From Sediminimonas qiaohouensis DSM 21189 (GTDB lineage: Bacteria; Pseudomonadota; Alphaproteobacteria; Rhodobacterales; Rhodobacteraceae): DNA of 64,000 nt. The stretch spans positions 62,001 to 126,000 of the forward strand of contig NZ_AUIJ01000006.1 in NCBI RefSeq assembly GCF_000423645.1, read 5' to 3'. Positions 17,490 to 25,962 of the stretch are shown here, one piece after another (the stretch's first letter is position 1; every line of letters starts with the position of its first letter). A program made the position numbers and the translations under genes. The notes below the pieces were generated by a model, which worked only from the letters and a program-made list of their open reading frames with translations, was not told the origin of the DNA and searched no databases.

Positions 17490-17855
17490 GTGACACTGCC
17501 GGTATTCACTGAATCCATAACGTCCGAAGAAATGGACAAGATCGTTGACAACGCAACGACGGCATCCAATTTCCTCAAGGCGGTCAGCCACGAAGGCCGG
17601 CTGATGATCCTGTGCCACCTGATCACCGGCGAGAAATCCGTGACCGAGCTGGAAGAGCTGCTATCGGCGCGCCAGGCCGCTGTCAGCCAGCAATTGTCGC
17701 GGCTGCGCCTGGAGGGGCTGGTGATCCCCCGGCGCGAAGGCAAGACGATCTATTACCGTTTGGCCGACGACCGCCCCAAGCGTATACTGGAGCTGGTCTA
17801 CGACCTGTTTTGCACCGAGGCACAGGGGCATGAACAGATGGAGACACGAAACTGA
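17490..17855 (+). CDS. soxR: SoxR, ArsR-family repressor of sox genes
   Basis: 121-residue winged-helix ArsR protein from GTG 17490 (ATG at 17532 is an alternative). The recognition helix region is LLSARQAAVSQQLSRLRLEGL, followed by the wing RREGKTIYYRL. Cys42 (ILCHL) and Cys108 (LFCTE) match the cysteine pair of the SqrR/BigR/SoxR group that senses persulfides or polysulfides by forming a polysulfide bridge. Placement beside soxS and opposite soxV, together with the ATTC-N8-GAAT dyads, supports a role as sox repressor derepressed by thiosulfate-derived sulfane sulfur. Confidence 0.93.
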   Translation: MTLPVFTESITSEEMDKIVDNATTASNFLKAVSHEGRLMILCHLITGEKSVTELEELLSARQAAVSQQLSRLRLEGLVIPRREGKTIYYRLADDRPKRILELVYDLFCTEAQGHEQMETRN

Positions 17856-17917
17856 CCGCGCGGGGCCGCAAGATACTAACCGCGCGGGGCCGCAAGATAC
17901 TAACCGCGCGGGGCCGC
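17856..17917. repeat. 24-bp tandem repeat (2.6 copies) between soxR and soxT
   Basis: Starts on the base after the soxR stop. Unit CCGCGCGGGGCCGC plus AAGATACTAA at 17856-17879 and 17880-17903, identical, with a truncated third copy 17904-17917 that continues into a CGCGCGG-GG-CCGCGCG hairpin at 17905-17920. The soxT ribosome site follows at once. Confidence 0.9.
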
Positions 17918-17936
17918 GCGACGGGGGGAGAGTGCG

Positions 17937-18995
17937 ATGTTTGACTGGATTGGCGACAACACGCTGGTGGCTCTGATCGGACTGCTGAGCGGCATGGCCC
18001 TGGGGCTGGCCGCGCGTCTGGGGCGCTTCTGCACCATGGGTGCGATCGAAGATATGCTTTACGGCAACTCGGACATCCGGATGCGCATGTGGATTCTGGC
18101 GATCGGCCTGTCGGTGATCGGGGCGTTCTCCCTGATGGCGACGGGGCTGCTGGAGCCGGAAATGTCGTTCTACCTGTCGATCCGGTGGATGCCGCTGGTG
18201 TCGATCATCGGCGGCCTGATGTTCGGCTATGGCATGGCGCTGGCGGGCAATTGCGGGCTGGGCCATATCGCACGGTTGGGCGGGGGCGACATGCGCTCGT
18301 TCGTGATCGTTCTGGTGATGGGCGTGGCGGCCTATTTCGTCATGTCGGGCCCGCTGGCCGCGTTGCGCGCAACGCTGATCGTACAGCAGGACGTGATCAA
18401 CGAAACGCCGCCGGGTTTCGCCCACATGATCGCGGATTTCACGGGCGGCTCGGTGCCGATGATCGGCATCGTGCTGGGGGCACTTATCACGATTGGCGCG
18501 CTGGCATCGCGCGGTCTGCTGGCGCAGCCGGGCGCGATTGCGTGGTCGGCGGTGGTGGCGCTTGGCATCACGACAGGCTGGGCCGGGAGCTACTGGGTGG
18601 CGACGACCGGATTTACCGAGATGCCCGTCGTCTCGCACAGCTTCTCCGCCCCAGTGGGCGAGTCGCTGCTTTACCTGATGACCGGGTCGGCGCGTGAGCC
18701 GTCATTCGCGGTGGGATCGGTCGTCGGGGTCGCGTTCGGGGCGTTCGTCGGCTCGTTGTTCAAGGGCCATTTCCGGTGGGAAGCCTGCGAAGACCCGCGC
18801 GAATTGCGCCGGCAGATCAGCGGCGCGGCCCTGATGGGCGTGGGCGCGGTCCTCGCGCTTGGCTGCACCATCGGGCAGGGCGTGAGCGCGTTCTCGGTGC
18901 TGGCGTTCTCGGCGCCCGTGACGTTCGTCGCGATCGTTGTGGGGGCGGCATTCGGGCTGCGCCAATTGATCGAAGGCTTCCAACCGGCGGAATGA
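17937..18995 (+). CDS. soxT: SoxT-like YeeE/YedE transporter
   Basis: 352-residue polytopic membrane protein of the YeeE/YedE (TsuA) family, two homologous halves. Conserved motifs: GRFCTMGAIED near residue 30, ALAGNCGLGHIARLGGGDMRS near 105-125, and GCTIGQGVSAFSVLAFSAPV near 305-325; their cysteines line the thiosulfate path in the known TsuA structure. GGGGGAGAG precedes the ATG. SoxT proteins from other sox loci are proposed to import thiosulfate or a signal sulfur species for SoxR. The symbol rests on location and family. Confidence 0.82.
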   Translation: MFDWIGDNTLVALIGLLSGMALGLAARLGRFCTMGAIEDMLYGNSDIRMRMWILAIGLSVIGAFSLMATGLLEPEMSFYLSIRWMPLVSIIGGLMFGYGMALAGNCGLGHIARLGGGDMRSFVIVLVMGVAAYFVMSGPLAALRATLIVQQDVINETPPGFAHMIADFTGGSVPMIGIVLGALITIGALASRGLLAQPGAIAWSAVVALGITTGWAGSYWVATTGFTEMPVVSHSFSAPVGESLLYLMTGSAREPSFAVGSVVGVAFGAFVGSLFKGHFRWEACEDPRELRRQISGAALMGVGAVLALGCTIGQGVSAFSVLAFSAPVTFVAIVVGAAFGLRQLIEGFQPAE

Positions 18996-19009
18996 CCCGG
19001 GCCATGTGC

Positions 19010-19032
19010 GGCCCGGCGAGATCCGCCGGGCC
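19010..19032. terminator. Hairpin in the soxT / acyl-CoA dehydrogenase convergent gap
   Basis: GGCCCGGC (19010-19017) and GCCGGGCC (19025-19032) form a perfect 8-bp stem with a 7-base loop between two convergent gene ends. No U-run; a bidirectional terminator is plausible. Confidence 0.55.
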
Positions 19033-19041
19033 ATCCAAGGC

Positions 19042-20277
19042 TCAGACCTTCATCTGCGTGTGCTTCTTCAACTCGGTGCGCGCGACCTGCCGGCGGTGCA
19101 CCGCATCGGGGCCATCGGCAAGGCGCAGGGTGCGCACGTGCGTCCATTTCTGCGCCAGCGGGGTATCTTGGCTGATCCCCTGCCCGCCGAACATTTGCAC
19201 GGCCTCGTCGATCACCTTGAGCGCGACGCGCGGCGCGACCACCTTGATCTGGCTGATCCACGGCGCGGCGGCGCGGGCATCGCCCTGATCCATCATCCAC
19301 GCGGCCTTGAGGCACAGAAGGCGGGCCTGCTCGATCTCCATCCGGCATTCGGCTATGATGTCATAGTTGGCGCCAAGCTGCGCCAGCGGCTTGCCGAACG
19401 CCTCGCGCTCAAGGCTGCGCTTGCACATCAGGTCGAGCGCGGATTCGGCCTGTCCGATGGCGCGCATGCAGTGGTGAATGCGGCCGGGCCCAAGGCGCCC
19501 TTGCGCGATCTCAAACCCGCGCCCCTCGCCCAGCAGTAGGTTCCCGGCCGGCACTCGCACGTCCGAGAAGCGGATATGCATATGCCCATGCGGCGCGTCA
19601 TCATGGCCGTACACCTCCATCGGGCGCAGCACCTCGATGCCGGGGGTTTCGGCGGGCACCACGATCATCGAATGGCGCTGGTGCTTTGGCATGTCGTCGT
19701 CGCCGGTTTTGACCATCACGACATACACCTTGCAGCGCGGATCCCCTGCCCCGCTGGCCCACCATTTCTCGCCGTTGAGCACGTAGTCGTCGCCGTCGCG
19801 CACGCAGGACATCGACACGTTGGTCGCGTCCGACGAGGCCACGTCGGGTTCGGTCATGAGGTAGGCCGACCGGATCTGCCCATCGAGCAACGGCATGAGC
19901 CACTCATCCTTGAGCTTTTGCGTGCCGTAGCGCTCGAACACCTCCATGTTGCCGGTATCGGGCGCGGAGCAGTTGAATACCTCGGCGCCAAGGGGCGTCT
20001 TGCCCATTTCCTCGGCCAGGTAGGCGTATTCAACGGTGGTCAGGCCAAAGCCCTTGTCGCTGTCGGTCAGCCAGAAATTCCACAGCCCCTCGGCCTTGGC
20101 GCGGGCCTTGAGCCCCTCGAGGATCTCGGTCTGCCGATCGGTGTATTGCCAGCGGTCGCCGGTGGCTATCTCTGCCGCGTATTCCTCTTCCAGCGGCATG
20201 ATCTCGTCGCGCACCATCGCCGCCACCCGCGCCAGCAGCTTGCGGTTTTCCTCGCGCATTCCGAAGTTCATGTCCAT
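19042..20277 (-). CDS. Acyl-CoA dehydrogenase (ACAD10/11-like)
   Basis: FAD-dependent acyl-CoA dehydrogenase of 411 residues. Start at MDMNFGMREE (20277) with an AGAGGA site; the open frame upstream is not conserved-looking. Motifs: AYLMTEPDVASSDATN (FAD/substrate loop), NGEKWWASGAGDPRC, and the C-terminal VQMFGGQGISQDTPLAQKW followed by LRLADGPDAVHRRQVAR, the pattern of the ACAD10/11 branch. Beta-oxidation or a related acyl-CoA oxidation; chain specificity unknown. Convergent with soxT. Confidence 0.92.
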   Translation of the reverse strand: MDMNFGMREENRKLLARVAAMVRDEIMPLEEEYAAEIATGDRWQYTDRQTEILEGLKARAKAEGLWNFWLTDSDKGFGLTTVEYAYLAEEMGKTPLGAEVFNCSAPDTGNMEVFERYGTQKLKDEWLMPLLDGQIRSAYLMTEPDVASSDATNVSMSCVRDGDDYVLNGEKWWASGAGDPRCKVYVVMVKTGDDDMPKHQRHSMIVVPAETPGIEVLRPMEVYGHDDAPHGHMHIRFSDVRVPAGNLLLGEGRGFEIAQGRLGPGRIHHCMRAIGQAESALDLMCKRSLEREAFGKPLAQLGANYDIIAECRMEIEQARLLCLKAAWMMDQGDARAAAPWISQIKVVAPRVALKVIDEAVQMFGGQGISQDTPLAQKWTHVRTLRLADGPDAVHRRQVARTELKKHTQMKV

Positions 20278-20498
20278 GGGATCTTTCCTCTGTGCGAAAT
20301 TACATTCCACAGATATAACAGCACGTCGGCGCAGCGATGAAAAGCCACGAATCCGAATTCGGACGAGATGACACGTACGCGAACTGCACTGCGAAATCCA
20401 AAGGGGGCCGCTCCGTCGGCGCGCTGCCGTGCCAGGACCCGCCGCACCGCGCATTCAGGGGGCTGGAGATCAGGGCCATTTGCAGGCATCATCGGGGT

Positions 20499-20912
20499 AT
20501 GCCGGAACCTACAGGAATACTCGAAACCGTTCTTTATACCGACGACCTGGATCGCGCCAAGACGTTCTACGAGGCGGTCATGGGCCTTTCGCCGGTGTTT
20601 TCCGATGCGCGGATGGCGGCCTTTGACGTCGCAGCGCGCGGGATGCTGCTGATATTCCGGCGCGGCGAAACGCTTGCACCGGTCGAGACCCCCTTCGGGG
20701 TGATCCCCCCGCATGACGGGACCGGGCCGCTGCATATCGCGTTCTCGATCGCCAAGGCCGATCTGGAGACGTGGCGCGAAACGCTGGCGGCGCATGGGAT
20801 CGAGATCGAGTCGGTGGTGAACTGGCCGCGCGGGGGGCAGTCGCTTTATTTCCGGGACCCGGACGGGCATTGCCTGGAACTGGCGACGCCCGGCCTGTGG
20901 CCGGGGCACTAA
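20499..20912 (+). CDS. VOC / glyoxalase-fold metalloprotein
   Basis: 137 residues from ATG 20499. Vicinal-oxygen-chelate fold with paired beta-alpha-beta-beta-beta modules: ILETVLYTDDLDRAKTFYEAVMG at the start and LYFRDPDGHCLELATPGLW at the end. The C-terminal Glu is the usual metal ligand. Could be a glyoxalase, dioxygenase or resistance protein; substrate not deducible. A separate methyltransferase gene follows 19 bases downstream. Confidence 0.8.
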   Translation: MPEPTGILETVLYTDDLDRAKTFYEAVMGLSPVFSDARMAAFDVAARGMLLIFRRGETLAPVETPFGVIPPHDGTGPLHIAFSIAKADLETWRETLAAHGIEIESVVNWPRGGQSLYFRDPDGHCLELATPGLWPGH

Positions 20913-20931
20913 GCATGCCCCGCGCCCGCGC

Positions 20932-21573
20932 ATGACCAGTTGGCTGCACGAGGAACGCTTGCAGGCGGTCGAAGCGGCGCTGCGCGATTGCGGCGCGCGC
21001 CGGGTGCTTGATCTGGGCTGCGGCGAGGGCGATCTGTTCGTGCGGCTGGCGCGGCAAGAGCGCTTTGACACGCTGATCGGCATAGACATCTGCGCGGCAT
21101 CACTGGCACGGCTGCGCGACAGGCTGGCCCATGCGGACGTGCGCGCAGGCCACATCGATTTGCGCATCGCGTCGATGGTGCAGCCGCCGCCGGACCTGCG
21201 CGGTTTCGACTGCGCCCTGCTGGTCGAAACGATCGAGCACACTGACCCGGCGCACCTCTCGCGGCTAAAGCGCGCGCTGTTTCACGAGTTGCGCCCGGAA
21301 CGCGTGGTGATCACGACGCCGAATGCCGAGTTCAATACGCTATTGGGCGTCCCCGCCGACAGGATGCGCCGCTCGGACCATCGCTTTGAATGGACGCGCG
21401 CCGAGTTTCAGGCGTGGTGCGGCCATGCCGCGCAGGGGGCAGGCTATCGCGTCATGTTTTCAGACGTTGGCGGGGCGCACCCCGACCTTGGCGCCGCCAG
21501 TCAAATGGCCGTATTCGACCTTGCCCACGCTTGGCAGGACGGGAACGAAGGCACCAAATCAGGGACCAAATAG
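20932..21573 (+). CDS. Stand-alone Hen1-type RNA 3'-terminal 2'-O-methyltransferase
   Basis: 213-residue class I SAM-dependent methyltransferase. Motif I is VLDLGCGEGDL (about 25-35). The Hen1 metal-binding set is present: Glu99, Glu102 and His103 in VETIEHTDP and His150 in RSDHRFEWTRAEFQAW, with TTPNAEFN between them; this spacing matches the Mg/Mn-dependent C-terminal domain of bacterial Hen1, which 2'-O-methylates the 3' end of repaired RNA. The N-terminal ligase-activating half of bacterial Hen1 is absent and no pnkp gene is next to it. The last 15 bases overlap the convergent lipoprotein gene. Confidence 0.8.
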   Translation: MTSWLHEERLQAVEAALRDCGARRVLDLGCGEGDLFVRLARQERFDTLIGIDICAASLARLRDRLAHADVRAGHIDLRIASMVQPPPDLRGFDCALLVETIEHTDPAHLSRLKRALFHELRPERVVITTPNAEFNTLLGVPADRMRRSDHRFEWTRAEFQAWCGHAAQGAGYRVMFSDVGGAHPDLGAASQMAVFDLAHAWQDGNEGTKSGTK

Positions 21574-22014
21574 CTCGACCTCGGCCAGCGCGCTCAGCGG
21601 TAGCCCGAGGGCGCGCATCGCGGCCGGGGACATGCGGCTGCCACCAGTGCCGGGCGCCGGGATCAGGCCCAGGTCCACGCCCTGCCCGCCATCAGCCAGC
21701 ACGGCGCGTCCGCGCGTTCGGGTGTCGGTCAGCGGGGTCTCGACCCACAGGCCCGGCCGGGACGGATCCCCCAGCGTCGCCACCGATGTGCCAAGGCTGC
21801 GCAGCGCGGCGGTATCTACGGATGCTGCCGCACCCTCCTCCTGCGTGCCCGGGCGGCTTTGTGGGCGGGTTGCATCCTGCGCGTCGCCGTCGGCCACCGG
21901 CGCAGAGACCGTCGCCTGCGTCCTGTCATTGAACGGCCAAAGCGCATCCAGCCGGGCGCACCCCGTCGTCAACAACGCCGCGCACAGGGCCAAAGGGATC
22001 GGGTGTACTTTCAT
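21559..22014 (-). CDS. Hypothetical lipoprotein
   Basis: 151 residues with a lipoprotein signal (MKVHPIPLALCAALLTTGCA; lipobox LTTG-C, Cys19), followed by a Pro/Gln/Ala-rich linker and a C-terminal globular part containing GLWVETPLTDTRTRGRAVL and GSRMSPAAMRALGLPLSALAEVELF. Family not recognised with certainty; similar short proteins in the group are sometimes mislabelled D-galactarate dehydratase. The gene converges on and overlaps the Hen1-like gene. Confidence 0.75.
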   Translation of the reverse strand: MKVHPIPLALCAALLTTGCARLDALWPFNDRTQATVSAPVADGDAQDATRPQSRPGTQEEGAAASVDTAALRSLGTSVATLGDPSRPGLWVETPLTDTRTRGRAVLADGGQGVDLGLIPAPGTGGSRMSPAAMRALGLPLSALAEVELFGP

Positions 22015-22128
22015 GGACCTATGCTAGACCGGAGCGCGGTGATTTGTGAATGCATTTTTCCCTGCCGAGATAAACCCAATAAGTAGATCACACTTGCCCC
22101 GGCAAAGCGGGCGTCCTAGGTATGAAGC

Positions 22129-23136
22129 ATGACAGCGCCTCTTATTGACCCGTTCCAACGCGCGATTTCCTACCTGCGCGTATCCGTCACCGACAGGTGC
22201 GATTTCCGCTGCGTTTATTGCATGTCGGAAAACATGACTTTCCTGCCGAAGAAAGAACTTCTGACGCTGGAAGAGCTGGACAGGATGTGCAGCGCCTTCA
22301 TCACGATGGGGGTTGAAAAGCTGCGCATCACGGGCGGTGAGCCGTTGGTGCGCAAGGGCATCATGACCTTTTTCAATTCCATGACCCGCCACCTCGATAG
22401 CGGGGCGCTGCGCGAATTGACCCTGACCACCAATGGTAGCCAGTTGGAGCGTTTCGCCGATGACCTGTACGCGGCGGGCGTGCGACGGGTGAATATCTCG
22501 CTCGACACGCTGGACGAAAAGAAATTCGCCGACATCACCCGTTGGGGCCGCCTGCCGCAGGTGATCAAGGGCATCGACGCGGCACAGCGCGCGGGCCTCA
22601 GGGTCAAGATCAACACGGTCGCCCTCAAGGACTTCAACGAGGACGAGTTGTTCTCGCTTGTGGAGTGGTGCAGATCGCGCGACATGGACCTGACCTTTAT
22701 CGAGGTCATGCCAATGGGCGATATCGGCAACGAGGACCGGATCGACCAGTATTGGAAACTGTCGGACCTGCGCGCACGGCTGGCCGAGGAGTATACCCTG
22801 ACCGATCTGGCCGAGCGCACCGGCGGCCCGGCCCGCTATGTGCAGCTTGAGGAAACCGGCCAGAAGATCGGGTTCATCACGCCGCTGAGCCATAATTTCT
22901 GCGAAAGCTGCAACCGCGTGCGCCTGACCTGCACCGGCGAGTTGTTCATGTGCCTCGGCCAGGACGACATGGCCGACCTGCGCCCCGCCCTGCGCAACAA
23001 CCCCGGCGACGACGCCCCGCTGCGCGAGGCGATCCGCGACGCCATTTCGCACAAGCCCAAGGGCCATGATTTCGACTATTCCCGCCAGGACGTTTCAGGC
23101 CGCGTAACCCGCCACATGAGCCATACCGGCGGCTAA
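22129..23136 (+). CDS. moaA: GTP 3',8-cyclase (molybdenum cofactor synthesis)
   Basis: 335-residue radical-SAM enzyme that begins molybdopterin synthesis. The N-terminal [4Fe-4S] motif is Cys24-X3-Cys28-X2-Cys31 (CDFRCVYC), with the SAM-binding TGGEPLVR. The C-terminal cluster set CESCNRVRL...FMC is present (CX2CX13C) and the protein ends in the functional Gly-Gly. Supplies Moco to enzymes such as SoxC. Other moa genes are not adjacent; no Moco riboswitch was evident in the 114-base upstream gap. Confidence 0.96.
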   Translation: MTAPLIDPFQRAISYLRVSVTDRCDFRCVYCMSENMTFLPKKELLTLEELDRMCSAFITMGVEKLRITGGEPLVRKGIMTFFNSMTRHLDSGALRELTLTTNGSQLERFADDLYAAGVRRVNISLDTLDEKKFADITRWGRLPQVIKGIDAAQRAGLRVKINTVALKDFNEDELFSLVEWCRSRDMDLTFIEVMPMGDIGNEDRIDQYWKLSDLRARLAEEYTLTDLAERTGGPARYVQLEETGQKIGFITPLSHNFCESCNRVRLTCTGELFMCLGQDDMADLRPALRNNPGDDAPLREAIRDAISHKPKGHDFDYSRQDVSGRVTRHMSHTGG

Positions 23137-23182
23137 CGGGTGGCCCTTCCACTCGGCGTGCGGGCATGGCACTGTGCGCCGC

Positions 23183-24118
23183 ATGACGCAGCTTCTGACT
23201 TCCCCCGATGGCACCCCTGCCAGCCGCCTTGCCTTTGGCACCATGCAATTCGGCGGCCGTGCCGATGCCGATCAGGCCGCCGAGATGGTGCGCGATTGCC
23301 TTGACGCGGGCCTGACCCATTTCGATACCGCCCATGTCTATAACGACGGCGCGTCCGAGCAGATCACGGGCCGCCTGCTCAGGCCACATCGCGAGCGGGT
23401 TATCATCGCCACCAAGGCCGGGTTCAAGGGCGGCGCGGGGCGCGACAACATCCTGCGACAGTTCGATGAATCGCGCCGGAGGCTGGATATGGACATGGTC
23501 GATATCCTGTATCTGCACCGCTTTGATCCCGACACCGATCTGGCCGAAACGATGGAAACCTTCGCCGCACTGCGCGATCGCGGCCAGATCCGCCATGTGG
23601 GCCTGTCGAATTTCGCGGCATGGCAGGTGATGAAGGCGCAATGGGTCGCGGCGCGGTTCGATCTGCGCATCTCCATCCTGCAACCGATGTACAATCTCGT
23701 CAAACGGCAGGCCGAGGTCGAGATTCTGCCGATGTGCACCGACCAATCCATCGCCGTAGCCCCCTATTCGCCGCTTGGCGGCGGGTTGCTGACGGGTAAG
23801 TACGCGCGCGGCGAGACCGGCCGGCTGAGCGAGGATCAGGGGTATGCAGACCGTTACGCGCCCGAATGGATGCACCGGGCCGCGCAGGAGCTAACCGCCA
23901 TCGCGGCGGAACATGGCACCGATCCGGCGACCCTTGCGGTGGCGTGGGTCGCGGCGCACCCGACCGGCCCCACGCCGATCATCTCGGCGCGCACATCGGC
24001 GCAGCTGGCGCCATCTCTGGCTGCGCTTTCGCATGACATGAGCGCGGATCTCAGGGCGCGCCTATCGGCGCTGACGCCGCAGCCGCCCCCCGCCACCGAC
24101 CGACTGGAGGAAGCATGA
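23183..24118 (+). CDS. Aldo/keto reductase
   Basis: 311 residues from ATG 23183 (in-frame GTG 23174 is the alternative). TIM-barrel NADPH-dependent reductase with the catalytic tetrad: Asp/Tyr in FDTAHVYNDGASE, Lys in IIATKAG and His in ILYLHRFDPD; the C-terminal PIISARTSAQL binds the cofactor phosphate. Its stop overlaps the next start (ATGA), so it is coupled to the FAD oxidoreductase. Substrate unknown. Confidence 0.9.
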   Translation: MTQLLTSPDGTPASRLAFGTMQFGGRADADQAAEMVRDCLDAGLTHFDTAHVYNDGASEQITGRLLRPHRERVIIATKAGFKGGAGRDNILRQFDESRRRLDMDMVDILYLHRFDPDTDLAETMETFAALRDRGQIRHVGLSNFAAWQVMKAQWVAARFDLRISILQPMYNLVKRQAEVEILPMCTDQSIAVAPYSPLGGGLLTGKYARGETGRLSEDQGYADRYAPEWMHRAAQELTAIAAEHGTDPATLAVAWVAAHPTGPTPIISARTSAQLAPSLAALSHDMSADLRARLSALTPQPPPATDRLEEA

Positions 24119-25191
24119 GCGATATCATCATCATAGGCGGCGGCGTCGCGGGCGTCTCGGCCGCTGCCTGCCTGGCCCCACACGCGCAAGTGACCCTTTT
24201 GGAGACCGAGAAATCGCTTGCCTATCATGCCTCGGGGCGCTCGGCGGCGATGTTCATCCGCGACTATGGCAACGCCAGCGTCAAGGCCCTGAACGCGGCC
24301 AGCGCCGATCACCACCACAACGCCGATGGCGGGGTGTTGTCGCGGCGGGGCATGATGCTGGTGGCGCGCGCCGATCAGGGCGCGGCGTTCCGCGCGGATG
24401 CCTCCGACCTGGGGCTAGATGAGATCACGCTGGACGAGGCGGCGGCGCTCTGGCCGATCCTGAACCCCGACACCGTCGGCCATGCCGCATACCGGCCCGA
24501 TGCCTATGACCTCGACACCGATCTGCTGATCCAGAACTATGCACGCCGCGCGCGCGCCGCCGGGGCGGGTTTTGTCACCGGCGCCGCCGTGTCGGCGATC
24601 ACACGGGACGGCGCGCGCTGGCGCGTCACCGCCGGCGGGCAGAATTACAGCGCCGACATCATCGTCAACGCCGCCGGGGCATGGGCCGACGACATCGCGC
24701 GCATGGCCGGGGTCGCGCCGATCGGAATCATCCCCTACCGCCGGTCGATGGCGCGCATCGCCGCGCCGGGGGGCCTGGACACGTCGAAATGGCCCTTTGT
24801 CGATGGCGTCGAGGAAAGCTGGTACGCCAAGCCGGACGCCGGCGCACTGATCGTGTCTCCGTCCGAAGAGGACCCCGCTGATCCGCATGACGCATGGGCC
24901 GACGACATGGTGCTGGCCGAGGGGCTGGCCCGCTACGAGGAAATGGTCACGCATCCAGTGACCCGCATGCTGGCCAACTGGGCGGGCCTGCGCAGCTTTG
25001 CCCCCGACCGCACCCTTGTCATCGGGCCCGACGCGCACACGCCCGGCTTTCACTGGTTGGCCGGACAGGGTGGCTACGGGTTCCAAACCGCCCCGGCCGC
25101 CAGCCAACTGGCCGCCGATCTGATCACCGGCGCGGCGCCCGCGCTGGACGCTGCCACCATCACCGCGCTCAGCCCCGCGAGGTTTGCCTGA
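24115..25191 (+). CDS. FAD-dependent amino acid oxidase/dehydrogenase (DAO family)
   Basis: 358 residues with an N-terminal dinucleotide fold (IIIIGGGVAGVSAAACLAP) and YHASGRSAAMF, the pattern of the DAO/D-amino acid dehydrogenase family (D-arginine dehydrogenase-like). The C-terminal WLAGQGGYGFQTAPAAS closes the FAD site. Middle gene of a three-gene unit with an aldo/keto reductase upstream and a DUF938 methyltransferase one base downstream. Probably oxidises a D-amino acid or secondary amine. Confidence 0.88.
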   Translation: MSDIIIIGGGVAGVSAAACLAPHAQVTLLETEKSLAYHASGRSAAMFIRDYGNASVKALNAASADHHHNADGGVLSRRGMMLVARADQGAAFRADASDLGLDEITLDEAAALWPILNPDTVGHAAYRPDAYDLDTDLLIQNYARRARAAGAGFVTGAAVSAITRDGARWRVTAGGQNYSADIIVNAAGAWADDIARMAGVAPIGIIPYRRSMARIAAPGGLDTSKWPFVDGVEESWYAKPDAGALIVSPSEEDPADPHDAWADDMVLAEGLARYEEMVTHPVTRMLANWAGLRSFAPDRTLVIGPDAHTPGFHWLAGQGGYGFQTAPAASQLAADLITGAAPALDAATITALSPARFA

Positions 25192-25192
25192 T

Positions 25193-25852
25193 ATGCCCCG
25201 GCGCCTGAACCTACCCGACAGCGCCTCGGTCGCCGATGCGGGCACAGGGGGGCGCATGCATGCGCCCTCGGCCGCGCGCAACATCCCGCATATACGCGAT
25301 CTGCTGACGCAATACGCGCCCGCCACGGGTCGCGCGCTGGAGCTGGCGTCGGGGACGGGAGAGCATGCCGTCGCACTGGCCTGCGCCCTTCCCGGCCTTG
25401 AATGGCAGCCCACGGATGTGGACGAGGCGCGCCTGCGCTCGATCGACGCGCACGCGGGCGATGCCGGACTGGCCAACCTGCGCCCAGCTATCACGCTGGA
25501 TGCGACCGCGCCGGGTTGGAGCGGCCCGCATGGCGGGCAGGACCTGATCGTGCTGGTCAACCTGCTGCACCTGATCAGCACGCCCGAGGCGCGCACCCTG
25601 CTGTCCGAGGCCGCCGCCGCGCTCGCCCCCGACGGAATGCTGTTTGTCTACGGCCCCTTCCTGCGCGACGGCGCGGCCACGTCGGACGGCGACGCCCGTT
25701 TCGATGCCAGCCTGCGCGCGCAAGATCCCGAGGTCGGGTTCAAGGACGATTGGGACGTGATCGACTGGCTGCATAACGCGTGGCTTGAGCTGATCGCGGT
25801 GGTCGAAATGCCCGCCAACAACCTGTCGATCTTGGCGCGCAAACCCGCCTGA
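25193..25852 (+). CDS. DUF938 family SAM-dependent methyltransferase-like protein
   Basis: 219 residues from ATG 25193, one base after the upstream stop. The DUF938 hallmarks are SAARNIPHIRDLL near the N-terminus, the SAM-site ALELASGTGEHAVALA and IVLVNLLHLIS, with FVYGPFLRDG after it. Function of the family is not established. Ends the aldo/keto reductase operon. Confidence 0.88.
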   Translation: MPRRLNLPDSASVADAGTGGRMHAPSAARNIPHIRDLLTQYAPATGRALELASGTGEHAVALACALPGLEWQPTDVDEARLRSIDAHAGDAGLANLRPAITLDATAPGWSGPHGGQDLIVLVNLLHLISTPEARTLLSEAAAALAPDGMLFVYGPFLRDGAATSDGDARFDASLRAQDPEVGFKDDWDVIDWLHNAWLELIAVVEMPANNLSILARKPA

Positions 25853-25962
25853 ACGGCCCCTGATCACCCCGGCGCATGGCACGGCCATTGCACCCTGTGT
25901 CATGGCTCTGTTATAGATTATCAGACAAATTTCAGGCACCCAAGACAGAGCGGTTCAAAAAC

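Noticed and set aside
17856-17917. Tandem repeats as a CRISPR array
   Set aside because: Units are contiguous without spacers and only 2.6 copies; no cas genes.
20352-20363. TCCGAATTCGGA palindrome upstream of the VOC gene
   Set aside because: Isolated 12-base palindrome with no second copy and no matching regulator nearby; could be chance.
22015-22128. Molybdenum cofactor riboswitch before moaA
   Set aside because: The 114-base gap is short and lacks the extended paired architecture; only a TTGCC/GGCAA mini-palindrome is visible.
25876-25962. N-terminal extension of gyrA
   Set aside because: The 29 codons before GTG 25963 overlap promoter-like sequence and show no GyrA similarity.
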